This document shows, one piece after another, positions 26,529-34,833 of a stretch of 64,000 bases of DNA. The stretch is from Insolitispirillum peregrinum (GTDB lineage Bacteria > Pseudomonadota > Alphaproteobacteria > Rhodospirillales > Rhodospirillaceae), in assembly GCF_042665255.1 (NCBI RefSeq), contig NZ_JBHTCD010000010.1; one strand, 5' to 3'. Position numbers and translations under genes: made by a program. Within the stretch, counting starts at the first letter, position 1. Every line of letters starts with the position of its first letter. Below the pieces are notes generated by a model. It had not been told where the DNA came from. It ran no database searches and saw only the letters and a list, made by a program, of their open reading frames with translations.

Positions 26529-27704
26529 ATGACTGATATTGTTGTCGTCAGCGCCGCTCGTACTGCCATCGGGAACTTCAGCGGAAGCCTGTCGGGCTTT
26601 GCCGCCTCTGATCTTGGCGCCATTGTCATCAAGGAAGTGTTGAACCGTGCGGGTGTCGACGGCAAGGACGTTTCCGAAGTGGTGCTGGGTCAGGTCCTGA
26701 CCGGTGGCACCGGCCAGAACCCGGCACGTCAGGCGGTGATCAAGGCCGGTCTGCCGGACACCGTTCCTGCTTACCTGCTGAACATGGTGTGTGGCTCGGG
26801 TCTGCGCACCGTTGCCCAGGGCGCGATGGCGATTGCCTCGGGCATGGCCGACATCGTGATTGCCGGTGGTCAGGAAAGCATGACCAACGCCCCGCATTGC
26901 AGCTATCTGCGCAGCGGCGTCAAGATGGGGTCGACCGAACTGGTTGATACCATGATCAAGGACGGCCTGTGGTGCGCCTTTAACGGCTATCACATGGGGA
27001 CCACCGCCGAGAACATCGCCCGCAAGTGGGAGTTCACCCGCGAAGCGCAGGACGAGTTCGCCGCCCTGTCGCAGCAAAAGGCCGAAGCCGCCATTGCCGC
27101 CGGCAAGTTCAAGGACGAAATCATTCCGGTCACCATCAAGGTGAAGAAGGAAGACAAGCTGTTTGACACCGACGAGTTCCCGCGCGCCGGTGTGACCGCC
27201 GAAGCCCTCGGCAAACTGCGTCCGGCCTTTGCCAAGGACGGTACCGTGACTGCCGGGAACGCCTCGGGCATCAACGACGGCGCCTCGGCCGTGCTGCTGA
27301 TGAGCGCCGCCGAAGCCGCCCGTCGCGGCCTGACCCCGCTGGCCCGCATCAAGGCCTTTGCCTCGGCTGGCGTTGATCCGGCCTTCATGGGCACCGGCCC
27401 GATCCCGGCGTCGCAAAAGGCGCTGGCCAAGGCTGGCTGGACCGTCAACGACCTCGACCTGATCGAAGCCAACGAAGCCTTTGCCGCCCAGGCGCTGAGC
27501 GTCAACGCCGAAATGGGCTGGGACACCAGCAAGGTCAACGTCAACGGCGGCGCCATCGCCCTCGGCCACCCGATCGGGGCCTCGGGCAACCGCATCTTCG
27601 TCAGCCTGCTGCACGAAATGCAGAAGCGCGATGCCAAAAAGGGTCTCGCCACCCTGTGCATCGGCGGCGGCATGGGCGTTGCCCTCTGCGTCGAGCGCGA
27701 TTAA
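26529..27704 (+). CDS. phaA: Acetyl-CoA C-acetyltransferase (beta-ketothiolase)
   Basis: 391 residues, a typical biosynthetic thiolase. Condenses two acetyl-CoA to acetoacetyl-CoA, the first step of PHB synthesis. Nucleophile C88 in NMVCGSGL, His in ALGHPIGASG, and the second Cys in CIGGGMG (near 377). GGGAGGAAC precedes the ATG. A strong terminator follows, so phaB is transcribed separately. Confidence 0.96.
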   Translation: MTDIVVVSAARTAIGNFSGSLSGFAASDLGAIVIKEVLNRAGVDGKDVSEVVLGQVLTGGTGQNPARQAVIKAGLPDTVPAYLLNMVCGSGLRTVAQGAMAIASGMADIVIAGGQESMTNAPHCSYLRSGVKMGSTELVDTMIKDGLWCAFNGYHMGTTAENIARKWEFTREAQDEFAALSQQKAEAAIAAGKFKDEIIPVTIKVKKEDKLFDTDEFPRAGVTAEALGKLRPAFAKDGTVTAGNASGINDGASAVLLMSAAEAARRGLTPLARIKAFASAGVDPAFMGTGPIPASQKALAKAGWTVNDLDLIEANEAFAAQALSVNAEMGWDTSKVNVNGGAIALGHPIGASGNRIFVSLLHEMQKRDAKKGLATLCIGGGMGVALCVERD

Positions 27705-27746
27705 CACGATTAATCCCGCCTGACCGCCTGAACGAGCGTCAGTTAC

Positions 27747-27781
27747 CCGCGCCAGCCCCGCAAGGCTGGCGCGGTTTTTTA
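27747..27781 (+). terminator. Rho-independent terminator of phaA
   Basis: CCGCGCCAGCC-CCGCAA-GGCTGGCGCGG followed by six T residues. Confidence 0.95.
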
Positions 27782-28035
27782 TTGCGCAGTGCAGCATGTT
27801 TTTCTTGCCGACAACCATAAAGTGAACTGTAGCCTTGGTGTCATTCGTTCTTTACTTGCCTTTGGGGAAGGGTTCGTCCGACAATGAAAACGGTTTCCGA
27901 ATGGGGGGAAACACGACCCTAAGGGGAATTCCGCGACAGAAGTCTGCTGTTTACAGCCTGTTTCCGCTTTTGGTGCCCCGCAAGGAGCGCCAAGGTTTTT
28001 ATTGCTTATTGTAATTTTGTTGCAAACTTTCCCTG

Positions 28036-28063
28036 TTTTCATTTGCAAAAATTGCGCTACACT
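28036..28063 (+). promoter_or_regulatory. Candidate phaB promoter and TTGC-rich operator region
   Basis: TTTTCA and TACACT are 16 nt apart, and the spacer holds GCAA-AAA-TTGC. A further TTGCAAAC lies just upstream (around 28019-28026). Similar TTGC/TGCAC motifs occur in front of the phaC genes, so PhaR control is an inference. The rest of 27782-28133 holds nothing else recognisable. Confidence 0.35.
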
Positions 28064-28133
28064 GCCTTCAAGCTGATTTGCAGCTTTGCGGACAGATTCT
28101 TTCACTACGTAAAAATCTGAGGGGAGTTCCAGA

Positions 28134-28862
28134 ATGTCCAACGGTCGCGTCGCAGTTGTTACCGGCGGTACCCGTGGTATTGGTCGCGCCATTTCCGAAG
28201 GTCTGAAGGCCGCCGGATACAAGGTTGCAGCCAACTACGGCGGTAATGACGAAGCCGCCAAGAAGTTCACCGAAGAAACCGGCATCCCGGCCTACAAGTT
28301 TGACGTGGCGTCCTACGAAGACGTCGAACGCGGCTGTGCCCAGATCACCGCTGAACTCGGCCCGATCGAAATCGTGGTCAACAATGCCGGTATCACCCGG
28401 GACACCACCCTGCACCGCATGTCGTTTGACAAGTGGGACGCAGTGATCCAGACCAACCTCAGCTCGTGCTTCAACCTGTGCCGCTGCGTGATCGACAGCA
28501 TGCGCGACCGTGGTTTTGGCCGTATCGTCAACATCGGCTCGATCAACGGTCAGGCCGGCCAGTACGGTCAGGTGAACTACGCCGCTGCCAAGTCCGGCAT
28601 CCACGGCTTCACCAAGGCCCTGGCGCAGGAAGGCGCTGCCAAGAACATCACCGTCAACGCCATCGCTCCGGGCTATGTCGATACCGACATGGTGCGCGCC
28701 GTGCCGCACCATGTGCTGGAAAAGATCATCGCCAAGATCCCGATGGGTCGTCTGGGCCGGGCCGAAGACATCGCCCGTGGCGTGCTGTTCCTGGTCGCTG
28801 ACGACGCCGATTTCATCACCGGTGCCACCCTGTCGATCAACGGCGGCCAACATATGTACTAG
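28134..28862 (+). CDS. phaB: Acetoacetyl-CoA reductase
   Basis: 242 residues, classical SDR. Reduces acetoacetyl-CoA to (R)-3-hydroxybutyryl-CoA with NADPH. Cofactor motif TGGTRGIG at 10-17, NNAG at 83-86, active-site S136, Y149 and K153, and the PHB-reductase signature NINGQ-type SINGQAGQYGQVNYAAAK. GAGGGGAG precedes the ATG. It has a 430-bp upstream region and a terminator downstream, so it is a separate transcription unit from phaA. Confidence 0.96.
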   Translation: MSNGRVAVVTGGTRGIGRAISEGLKAAGYKVAANYGGNDEAAKKFTEETGIPAYKFDVASYEDVERGCAQITAELGPIEIVVNNAGITRDTTLHRMSFDKWDAVIQTNLSSCFNLCRCVIDSMRDRGFGRIVNIGSINGQAGQYGQVNYAAAKSGIHGFTKALAQEGAAKNITVNAIAPGYVDTDMVRAVPHHVLEKIIAKIPMGRLGRAEDIARGVLFLVADDADFITGATLSINGGQHMY

Positions 28863-28907
28863 AGCAAATCCCGAGCAGATGGGATCATCTGCGACGACGT
28901 ATTTGCT
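28863..28907. repeat. 45-bp palindromic repeat, copy 1
   Basis: AGCAAAT...ATTTGCT outer arms with an inner GCAGAT...ATCTGC hairpin, immediately after the phaB stop. The second copy is at 28967. Confidence 0.85.
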
Positions 28908-28921
28908 GAAAACACAAGATG

Positions 28922-28965
28922 TTAGAGCGTTTGAAGTGATCCAAAGAGAACGGAAAACGCTCTAA
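28922..28965. repeat. Palindrome TTAGAGCGTTT...AAACGCTCTAA
   Basis: 44-bp inverted repeat between the two 45-bp copies. It is similar in style to the extragenic palindromes of other alphaproteobacteria. Confidence 0.75.
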
Positions 28966-28966
28966 A

Positions 28967-29011
28967 CGCAAATCCCGAGCAGATGGGATCATCTGCGACA
29001 ACGCATTTGCG
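28967..29011. repeat. 45-bp palindromic repeat, copy 2
   Basis: Matches copy 1 except near the ends, where CGCAAAT...ATTTGCG replaces AGCAAAT...ATTTGCT, so the outer pair changed on both arms. Confidence 0.85.
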
Positions 29012-29048
29012 TGACGAACAACCGTCCTGTAGACGCTGCCCCGTCTGC

Positions 29049-29081
29049 CCCCCGCCCGCAACCGCCGGGCGGGGGTTTTAT
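29049..29081 (+). terminator. Rho-independent terminator after phaB
   Basis: CCCCCGCCCG-CAACCGC-CGGGCGGGGG followed by TTTTATTTTT, 190 bp after the phaB stop and just before the convergent leuA end. Confidence 0.9.
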
Positions 29082-29086
29082 TTTTG

Positions 29087-30757
29087 TCAGGCTGTTGTTA
29101 CACAGCCGTTCACCAGCGCCATCACTGCCAGCAACGACGCATGGCCGGTATCAGCATCAATCCCCATCCCGAAGCGGGCTTGCCCATCGGAACCGTGACC
29201 TTCGACAAAGGCCACCGCCTGCGCCATCGCCCCGCTGCCGAGCGCATGTTCGCTGTAATCATCAATGGTGATGTCCACCCCGACCACGGCCAGCGCGGCA
29301 ACCAGCGCCGACAATGGACCGTTACCAACTCCTTGGGCCGCGTGTGCCGCCAGCCCCTGCCGCAGCTCACCGGCAAAGCGGCACTGCTCGGTACGGCGCT
29401 CGAGTCCATACTCGCCCAACGCCCAGCCCTGCGGGTCATCGCTGCGGCCATAGCAGCGCAGGAACAACGCCACCAGCTCGTCCCGCCCCAGCTCGTGACC
29501 GCTGGCGTCAGCGGCCTGCTGCATCTGCTGGCCAAAATCAACCTGCAACCGATAGGGCAAGCGGATGCCCAGTTCCTGCTCGACAATCCACGCCGCCCCA
29601 CCCTTGCCGGACTGACTGTTGACCCGGATCACCGCTTCATAGGACCGCCCGACGTCTGCCGGATCGAGCGGCAGATAGGGGATTTCCCATTCCGGCCCGT
29701 TCTGCGCCTGCCGGGCGGCAAAGCCCTTGCGAATCGCATCCTGATGCGAGCCGGAAAAGGCGGTATAGACCAGCTCGCCCGCATAAGGATGGCGAGGATG
29801 CACCGGCAGACCATTGCACCACTCCAGCACCGCCCGGACCTCGTCAATATCGGAAAAGTCCAGCCCCGGCGCGATACCCTGCGTATACAGGTTCAGCGCC
29901 AGCGTCAGCAGGTCAACGTTGCCGGTGCGCTCGCCGTTGCCAAACAGGCAGCCCTCCACCCGCTCGGCTCCGGCCAGCAACGCCTGTTCAGCAGTGGCCA
30001 CCGCCGTTCCCCGGTCATTGTGCGGATGAATGCTGATGGTGACGTGCTGACGGGATGACAGAGCCTGACAGAACCATTCAATCTGATCGGCAAACACATT
30101 GGGCATCGCCACTTCGACGGTGGTCGGCAAATTCAGGATCAGCGGGCGCTCCGCCGTCGGCTGCCAGGCGGCGATCACCGCTTCGCAGATTTCCAGCGCG
30201 AAGTCCGGCTCGGTAAAGCAAAAGGTCTCCGGGGAATACTGATAGGTCCACGCCGTCTGCGGTGCCCGCTCACACTGCTCGCGCACCTGCCGGGTTGCCT
30301 CCACCGCCAGCGCCACCGTTTCGGCCCGGCCTTGCCCGAACACCACCCGGCGGAACAGCGGTGCCGTGGCGTTATAGACATGGACGATGGCACGAGGCAC
30401 CCCGTGCAGGGCCTCGAAGGTGCGGGCAATCAGTGCCTCGCGGGCCTGGGTCATTACCTGTATGGTGACCTCGGGCGGGATCTTTTGCTGGTCGATCAGG
30501 CCGCGCACAAAGTCATACTCAACCTGTGACGCTGCCGGAAAGGCGACTTCGATTTCACGGAAGCCGATCGCCACCAGCAGGTCAAACAGCCGCCGCTTGC
30601 GCGCCAGATCCATCGGCACCGCCAGCGCCTGATTGCCGTCACGCAAATCGGTGCTGCACCAGCGCGGGGCCGCCACAAGGCGACGATCGGGCCACGTCCG
30701 CTGCGGAAAGGCCATCGGAACAAACGGTCGGTATTTTTCAGCGGGAGCATGCAGCAT
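29087..30757 (-). CDS. leuA: 2-isopropylmalate synthase
   Basis: 556 residues, the long LeuA2-type enzyme (as in actinobacteria). Condenses 2-oxoisovalerate with acetyl-CoA in leucine synthesis. N-terminal catalytic barrel with STDLRDGNQAL and the metal His pair HPHND; C-terminal LeuA regulatory domain from about residue 430, ending in GIDADTGHASLLAVMAL. The ATG at 30757 has GAGG 7 nt upstream; a GTG one codon earlier is less likely. It is divergent from an AraC regulator 99 bp away. Confidence 0.93.
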   Translation of the reverse strand: MLHAPAEKYRPFVPMAFPQRTWPDRRLVAAPRWCSTDLRDGNQALAVPMDLARKRRLFDLLVAIGFREIEVAFPAASQVEYDFVRGLIDQQKIPPEVTIQVMTQAREALIARTFEALHGVPRAIVHVYNATAPLFRRVVFGQGRAETVALAVEATRQVREQCERAPQTAWTYQYSPETFCFTEPDFALEICEAVIAAWQPTAERPLILNLPTTVEVAMPNVFADQIEWFCQALSSRQHVTISIHPHNDRGTAVATAEQALLAGAERVEGCLFGNGERTGNVDLLTLALNLYTQGIAPGLDFSDIDEVRAVLEWCNGLPVHPRHPYAGELVYTAFSGSHQDAIRKGFAARQAQNGPEWEIPYLPLDPADVGRSYEAVIRVNSQSGKGGAAWIVEQELGIRLPYRLQVDFGQQMQQAADASGHELGRDELVALFLRCYGRSDDPQGWALGEYGLERRTEQCRFAGELRQGLAAHAAQGVGNGPLSALVAALAVVGVDITIDDYSEHALGSGAMAQAVAFVEGHGSDGQARFGMGIDADTGHASLLAVMALVNGCVTTA

Positions 30758-30856
30758 CACACAGCCTCATCAACAGGAAACGGGGCTGACTATGCTAGGC
30801 AGGCGTCCGTTGGTATTCTCCCGCATCTTTGCCATTTTCTGTCGGAATCATGCCAA

Positions 30857-31642
30857 ATGGTGCTGCACTCCCCCCTCCCTGCCGATGGTCCAGCGGGAAC
30901 ACCCCTGCCAACGGCGGTCGGACTGGCGCTGGATTTCGCCACCGCCTTTCACAGCCCGCGCCACCATCACGCCGAGGCGCAACTGGTCTATGCCCAACGC
31001 GGGGTGATCACGGTGACGGTGGCCGATGCCACCCATGTGGTGCCCCCCAACCGGGCGGTGTGGGTTCCGGCCCGACTGGAGCACCAGACCACCAGCCATG
31101 GAGCGGTCGCCTTCCGCACGGTCTTTTTCCCCGAGTCCCTCGCCCTGTCCCACCTGCCGCCCTGCTGTACGGTGGTGGCCGTCTCGCCATTGCTGCGCGA
31201 ACTGATCCTGCGGGCGGTCAGCCATGGGCACGACTATCCACCGGACAGTTTTGCCGCCCGTGTCGCCGCCCTGTTGCTGGAAGAAGTGCGCTGCCTGCCC
31301 GATCAACCGTTGCGCCTGCCAATGCCGCACAGCCCGCGCCTGCTGGCATGGTGTCAGGACTTTTTGTCGGCCCCCGGCATCGGCCTTGATGTTGACACCG
31401 CCGCCCGGCAAACGGCGCAGTCCCGCCGCAGCTTTTTACGGCACTTCCAGCAGGAAACCGGCCTCAGCTTTGGCCAGTGGCGCCAGCAGGCCTGCCTGCT
31501 GTCCAGCCTGCCGCGACTGGCAGCGGGAGAACCGGTGCTGACCATTGCGCTGGACCTTGGCTATAGCAGCCCCAGCGCCTTCAGCGCCCTGTTCCGCCGC
31601 ACCCTTGGCATGGCCCCGCGTGACTATTGCCACCCCAGATAA
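30857..31642 (+). CDS. AraC-family transcriptional regulator
   Basis: 261 residues. N-terminal cupin-like sensing domain (HHHAEAQLVYAQRGVITV, WVPARLEHQT) and a C-terminal double helix-turn-helix (RRSFLRHFQQETGLSF; LDLGYSSPSAFSALFRRTLG). The ligand is unknown. It is divergent from leuA and so may control it, although this is an inference. It is 9 bp from the convergent cNMP-binding gene. Confidence 0.87.
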   Translation: MVLHSPLPADGPAGTPLPTAVGLALDFATAFHSPRHHHAEAQLVYAQRGVITVTVADATHVVPPNRAVWVPARLEHQTTSHGAVAFRTVFFPESLALSHLPPCCTVVAVSPLLRELILRAVSHGHDYPPDSFAARVAALLLEEVRCLPDQPLRLPMPHSPRLLAWCQDFLSAPGIGLDVDTAARQTAQSRRSFLRHFQQETGLSFGQWRQQACLLSSLPRLAAGEPVLTIALDLGYSSPSAFSALFRRTLGMAPRDYCHPR

Positions 31643-31651
31643 CGCGGCGTC

Positions 31652-32104
31652 TCAACTCCCCAGCATCTGCATGCGGGCAGCGTGCAGGCGGTCACCCATC
31701 GACGCGATACACCGGCTGAGGATGTGAAAGCCCATCTCGTGATCCGAGGCCACCGTTGCCCGCAACGTGTCGGCATCCAGCGCATACAGGCGACACGGCG
31801 AGCAGGCGCGCGCGCCAAAGGTCCAGCGATAGGGCGGCAGCAACCACGACCAGCCCAGACTGTTGCCTTCGTGCAGGGTTTGCAGCACGACGGTTTTCTG
31901 GCCGGGCATGGTGACTTCGATCGCCACCGCGCCATGGACAATCAGGTAAAAGGCATCGGCAGTGCCGCCCTCGCGGAACAGCAGATCACCGGCGGCCAGT
32001 GTCAGCGGCCAGGCGCACTGGTCCAGCACGGCCACCACCGCCGACGGCAAGCCGTCGCAAAAGGGGTGTTGCCCCAACGGAGCCAGAGACAGGGTGCTGT
32101 CCAT
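31652..32104 (-). CDS. Stand-alone cyclic-nucleotide-binding domain protein
   Basis: 150 residues. Crp/Fnr-type sensory beta-barrel with GDLLFREGGTADAFYLIVHG and a phosphate-binding-cassette-like stretch near GNSLGWSWLL, which lacks the canonical Arg-Ala pair. There is no helix-turn-helix, so it is not a normal transcription factor. It may bind a nucleotide or have lost binding. GGAGG precedes the ATG at 32104. The upstream queA start is divergent. Confidence 0.8.
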   Translation of the reverse strand: MDSTLSLAPLGQHPFCDGLPSAVVAVLDQCAWPLTLAAGDLLFREGGTADAFYLIVHGAVAIEVTMPGQKTVVLQTLHEGNSLGWSWLLPPYRWTFGARACSPCRLYALDADTLRATVASDHEMGFHILSRCIASMGDRLHAARMQMLGS

Positions 32105-32273
32105 CGTGATCCTCCGCACAGAAAAACGGCATCGAAATGCCATGAGCAAGAATAAGGCTATTATGCCCCAAAACGCCGCGCCCTCCAACGCCTGCCGCAT
32201 TGCCTGTTGCCAGCGCGCAGAACACAGGGCATACCCCCCTCTTCACCGTTAACAACAAGGACACCGCTCCCCG

Positions 32274-33362
32274 ATGCGGGTAGACGCCTTTGATTTCGAC
32301 TTGCCACGCGCCCTGATCGCCGACCGCCCGGCCCGTCCGCGTGATTCCGCCCGCCTGCTGGATGTGACCGGCGCGGCCTTTGCCGACCGGGGGGTGCTGG
32401 ATTTGCCCGCGCTGCTGCAGCCCGGTGACGTGATGGTGTTCAACGACACCCGCGTCATTCCGGCCCGCCTGTTCGGCACCCGCCGCCTGTCCGACGCTCC
32501 AGCTGCCAGCGACGGGGCGGGTAGTGACGGGGTGGCCCGGATCGAGGCCACCTTGCATCAGGCCCTTGGCCTCGACAGCTGGGCGGCATTTGTCAAAGGG
32601 TCGAAAAAGCTGCGTCCCGGCCAGACGGTGGTGTTCAGCGACGACGACGGCTTTGCTGCCGAAGTGACCAGCAAGGGCGAGGCGGGCGAAGTCACCTTCC
32701 GCTTTAACCGCAGCGGAGCCGATCTGGTGCTGGCGCTGGAAAAGCATGGCCATCTGCCGCTGCCGCCCTATATGGGGCGCGAGGACGACCCGCAGGACCG
32801 CACCGACTACCAGACGGTCTATGCCCGCCATGACGGGGCGGTGGCGGCTCCGACGGCGGGGCTGCACTTCACCGACCGCCTGCTGGAGGCCCTTGACCAG
32901 CGCGGCATCCAGCGGGTGCATGTGACGCTGCACGTCGGGGCCGGTACCTTTCTGCCGGTGAAGGTCGATGACACCGACGACCACCGCATGCACAGCGAGT
33001 TCGGCATCATTTCCCCCGAGGCCGCCGAGACCATCGCGCAGGCCCGCAAAAAGGGTGGGCGGCTGGTGTGCGTCGGCACCACCTCGCTGCGCCTGATCGA
33101 AAGTGCCGCCCTGCCCGATGGCAGTGTTCCGGCATGGTCGGGCAGTACCGACATCTTCATCACCCCCGGCTACCGCTTCAAGGCGGTGGACCTGCTGATG
33201 ACCAATTTTCACCTGCCGCGCTCGACGCTGTTCATGCTGGTCAGCGCCTTTGCCGGTCACGCCTGCATGCAGGCGGCCTATGCCCATGCCATCGCAGAGG
33301 GCTATCGTTTTTACTCGTATGGCGACAGCTCGCTGCTGGCGCGGGAGGATTTGATCCGATGA
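32274..33362 (+). CDS. queA: S-adenosylmethionine:tRNA ribosyltransferase-isomerase
   Basis: 362 residues. Adds the epoxycyclopentane ring to 7-aminomethyl-deazaguanine in tRNA during queuosine synthesis. Family N-terminus MRVDAFDFDLPRALIADRPA; other signatures VFNDTRVIPARLFG, VAAPTAGLHFT and TNFHLPRSTLFMLV. Its TGA overlaps the tgt ATG (ATGA), so the two queuosine genes are translationally coupled. Confidence 0.97.
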   Translation: MRVDAFDFDLPRALIADRPARPRDSARLLDVTGAAFADRGVLDLPALLQPGDVMVFNDTRVIPARLFGTRRLSDAPAASDGAGSDGVARIEATLHQALGLDSWAAFVKGSKKLRPGQTVVFSDDDGFAAEVTSKGEAGEVTFRFNRSGADLVLALEKHGHLPLPPYMGREDDPQDRTDYQTVYARHDGAVAAPTAGLHFTDRLLEALDQRGIQRVHVTLHVGAGTFLPVKVDDTDDHRMHSEFGIISPEAAETIAQARKKGGRLVCVGTTSLRLIESAALPDGSVPAWSGSTDIFITPGYRFKAVDLLMTNFHLPRSTLFMLVSAFAGHACMQAAYAHAIAEGYRFYSYGDSSLLAREDLIR

Positions 33363-34510
33363 GCGCATCGTTCTCGTTTACCCTGGAAAAGACCGATGGC
33401 GGCGCCCGTCTGGGCAAGATCACCACCGCCCACGGCGAGATTCAGACCCCGGTGTTCATGCCAGTCGGAACGGCGGCCACCGTCAAGGGCATGCACCCGG
33501 AAAGCGTCGCCGCCACCGGGGCGAAAATCGTGCTGGGCAACACCTATCACCTGATGCTGCGCCCCGGCGCTGACCGCATCGAGCGACTGGGCGGCCTCCA
33601 CCGGTTCATGAACTGGCCCGGCCCGATCCTGACCGACTCCGGCGGCTTTCAGGTGATGTCGCTGGCCAAGCTGCGCAAGCTGACCGAAGACGGCGTGACC
33701 TTTCAAAGCCACATCGACGGCAGCCGCCACACCCTGACCCCGGAAAGCTCGACCGAAATTCAGCGCAAGCTGGATGCCACCATCACCATGGCCTTTGACG
33801 AATGCACGCCATTCCCGGTCGACCGCAAGGGTGCCGCCGAGTCGATGCGGCTGTCGATGCGCTGGGCGGTGCGGTCGCGTGAGGCTTTTGTTGCCCGTCC
33901 GGGCTATGGCCAGTTCGGTATCGTGCAGGGCAGCGTGTTCCCCGACCTGCGCGCCGAGAGCATCGAGGCCCTGACCAAACTCGACTTTGAAGGCTATGCC
34001 GTTGGCGGGCTGGCGGTCGGCGAAGGGCAGGAGCTGATGTTCAAGACCCTCGACACAACCACCCCGCTGATGCCAGCCCACAAGCCGCGTTATCTGATGG
34101 GAGTCGGCAAGCCGTCGGATATCGTCGGAGCCGTCCTGCGCGGCATCGACATGTTCGATTGCGTGATGCCGACCCGCTCGGGCCGCACGGCGCAGGCATT
34201 TACCCGCCGGGGCACTGTCAACCTGCGCAATGCCCGCCACATGGACGACCCGCGCCCGCTGGACGAACACTGCACCTGCCCGGCCTGCCGCAACTACAGC
34301 CGCGCCTATCTGCATCATCTGGTGCGCGCCGAAGAGATGCTCGGCCCGATGCTGCTGACCTGGCACAACATCCAGTACTATCAGGACCTGACCGCCGGTC
34401 TGCGCGATGCCATCGCCAACGGCACCACCCAGCAGTTTGTCGCTGATTTCGAAGCCGGTCAGGCCCTCGGCGATCTGGAAGAAGTCCCGGTCTACGGTCT
34501 GGGGAAATAG
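33359..34510 (+). CDS. tgt: tRNA-guanine transglycosylase
   Basis: 383 residues. Exchanges G34 for preQ1 in tRNAs for Asp, Asn, His and Tyr. The substrate Asp is in LTDSGGFQVMSL, the nucleophile in the FDCVMPTRSGR block, and the zinc ligands are in CTCPAC plus a downstream His in YLHHL. It overlaps queA by 4 bp. Confidence 0.97.
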   Translation: MSASFSFTLEKTDGGARLGKITTAHGEIQTPVFMPVGTAATVKGMHPESVAATGAKIVLGNTYHLMLRPGADRIERLGGLHRFMNWPGPILTDSGGFQVMSLAKLRKLTEDGVTFQSHIDGSRHTLTPESSTEIQRKLDATITMAFDECTPFPVDRKGAAESMRLSMRWAVRSREAFVARPGYGQFGIVQGSVFPDLRAESIEALTKLDFEGYAVGGLAVGEGQELMFKTLDTTTPLMPAHKPRYLMGVGKPSDIVGAVLRGIDMFDCVMPTRSGRTAQAFTRRGTVNLRNARHMDDPRPLDEHCTCPACRNYSRAYLHHLVRAEEMLGPMLLTWHNIQYYQDLTAGLRDAIANGTTQQFVADFEAGQALGDLEEVPVYGLGK

Positions 34511-34535
34511 ACCGGCGTGCGTTAAATCCGACGCC

Positions 34536-34710
34536 ACAGTACACGACAGTTTGAAAACAAGAGCGGGCTACCGCCCGGACCTGCCCGGGGCCTCCGGCCC
34601 CGAACGTTCATTTGGGCCTGAGGCCCCGAACCCCCATTTTCTCTTTAAAAATCAGTTCAATGGGGTCTGGGGCCTCAAGGCCCCAGCAAGGTTTGGAGCA
34701 GCGCTCCATG
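34536..34710. repeat. Multi-hairpin element copy 3
   Basis: Longest copy. It has an extra hairpin CGGGGCC-TCC-GGCCCCG, then GGGCCTGAGGCCC, the CCCCCAT...ATGGGG outer pair, TGGGGCCT-CA-AGGCCCCA and TGGAGC-AGC-GCTCCA. It sits between convergent tgt and the histidine kinase gene. No promoter or gene was seen in 34511-34833. Confidence 0.85.
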
Positions 34711-34727
34711 ATCTTTTTGTTTTGGCT

Positions 34728-34750
34728 CTTCCCACTTTTCGCACAATGCT
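34728..34750. repeat. Half REP palindrome
   Basis: CTTCCCACTTTTCGCACAAT matches the right half of the 43-bp REP; the left half is absent. Confidence 0.7.
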
Positions 34751-34762
34751 CGTTTGTTTTGT

Positions 34763-34806
34763 CGCATTGTTTTTGCGAAAACCGGTGCCCACTTTTCGCA
34801 CAATGC
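34763..34806. repeat. REP palindrome, copy 2
   Basis: Complete palindrome from GCATTGTTTTTGCGAAAACC to CACAATGC, 27 bp from the stop of the convergent kinase gene. Confidence 0.85.
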
Positions 34807-34833
34807 TCTAGATCCCGACCGTTTCCTTTGACC

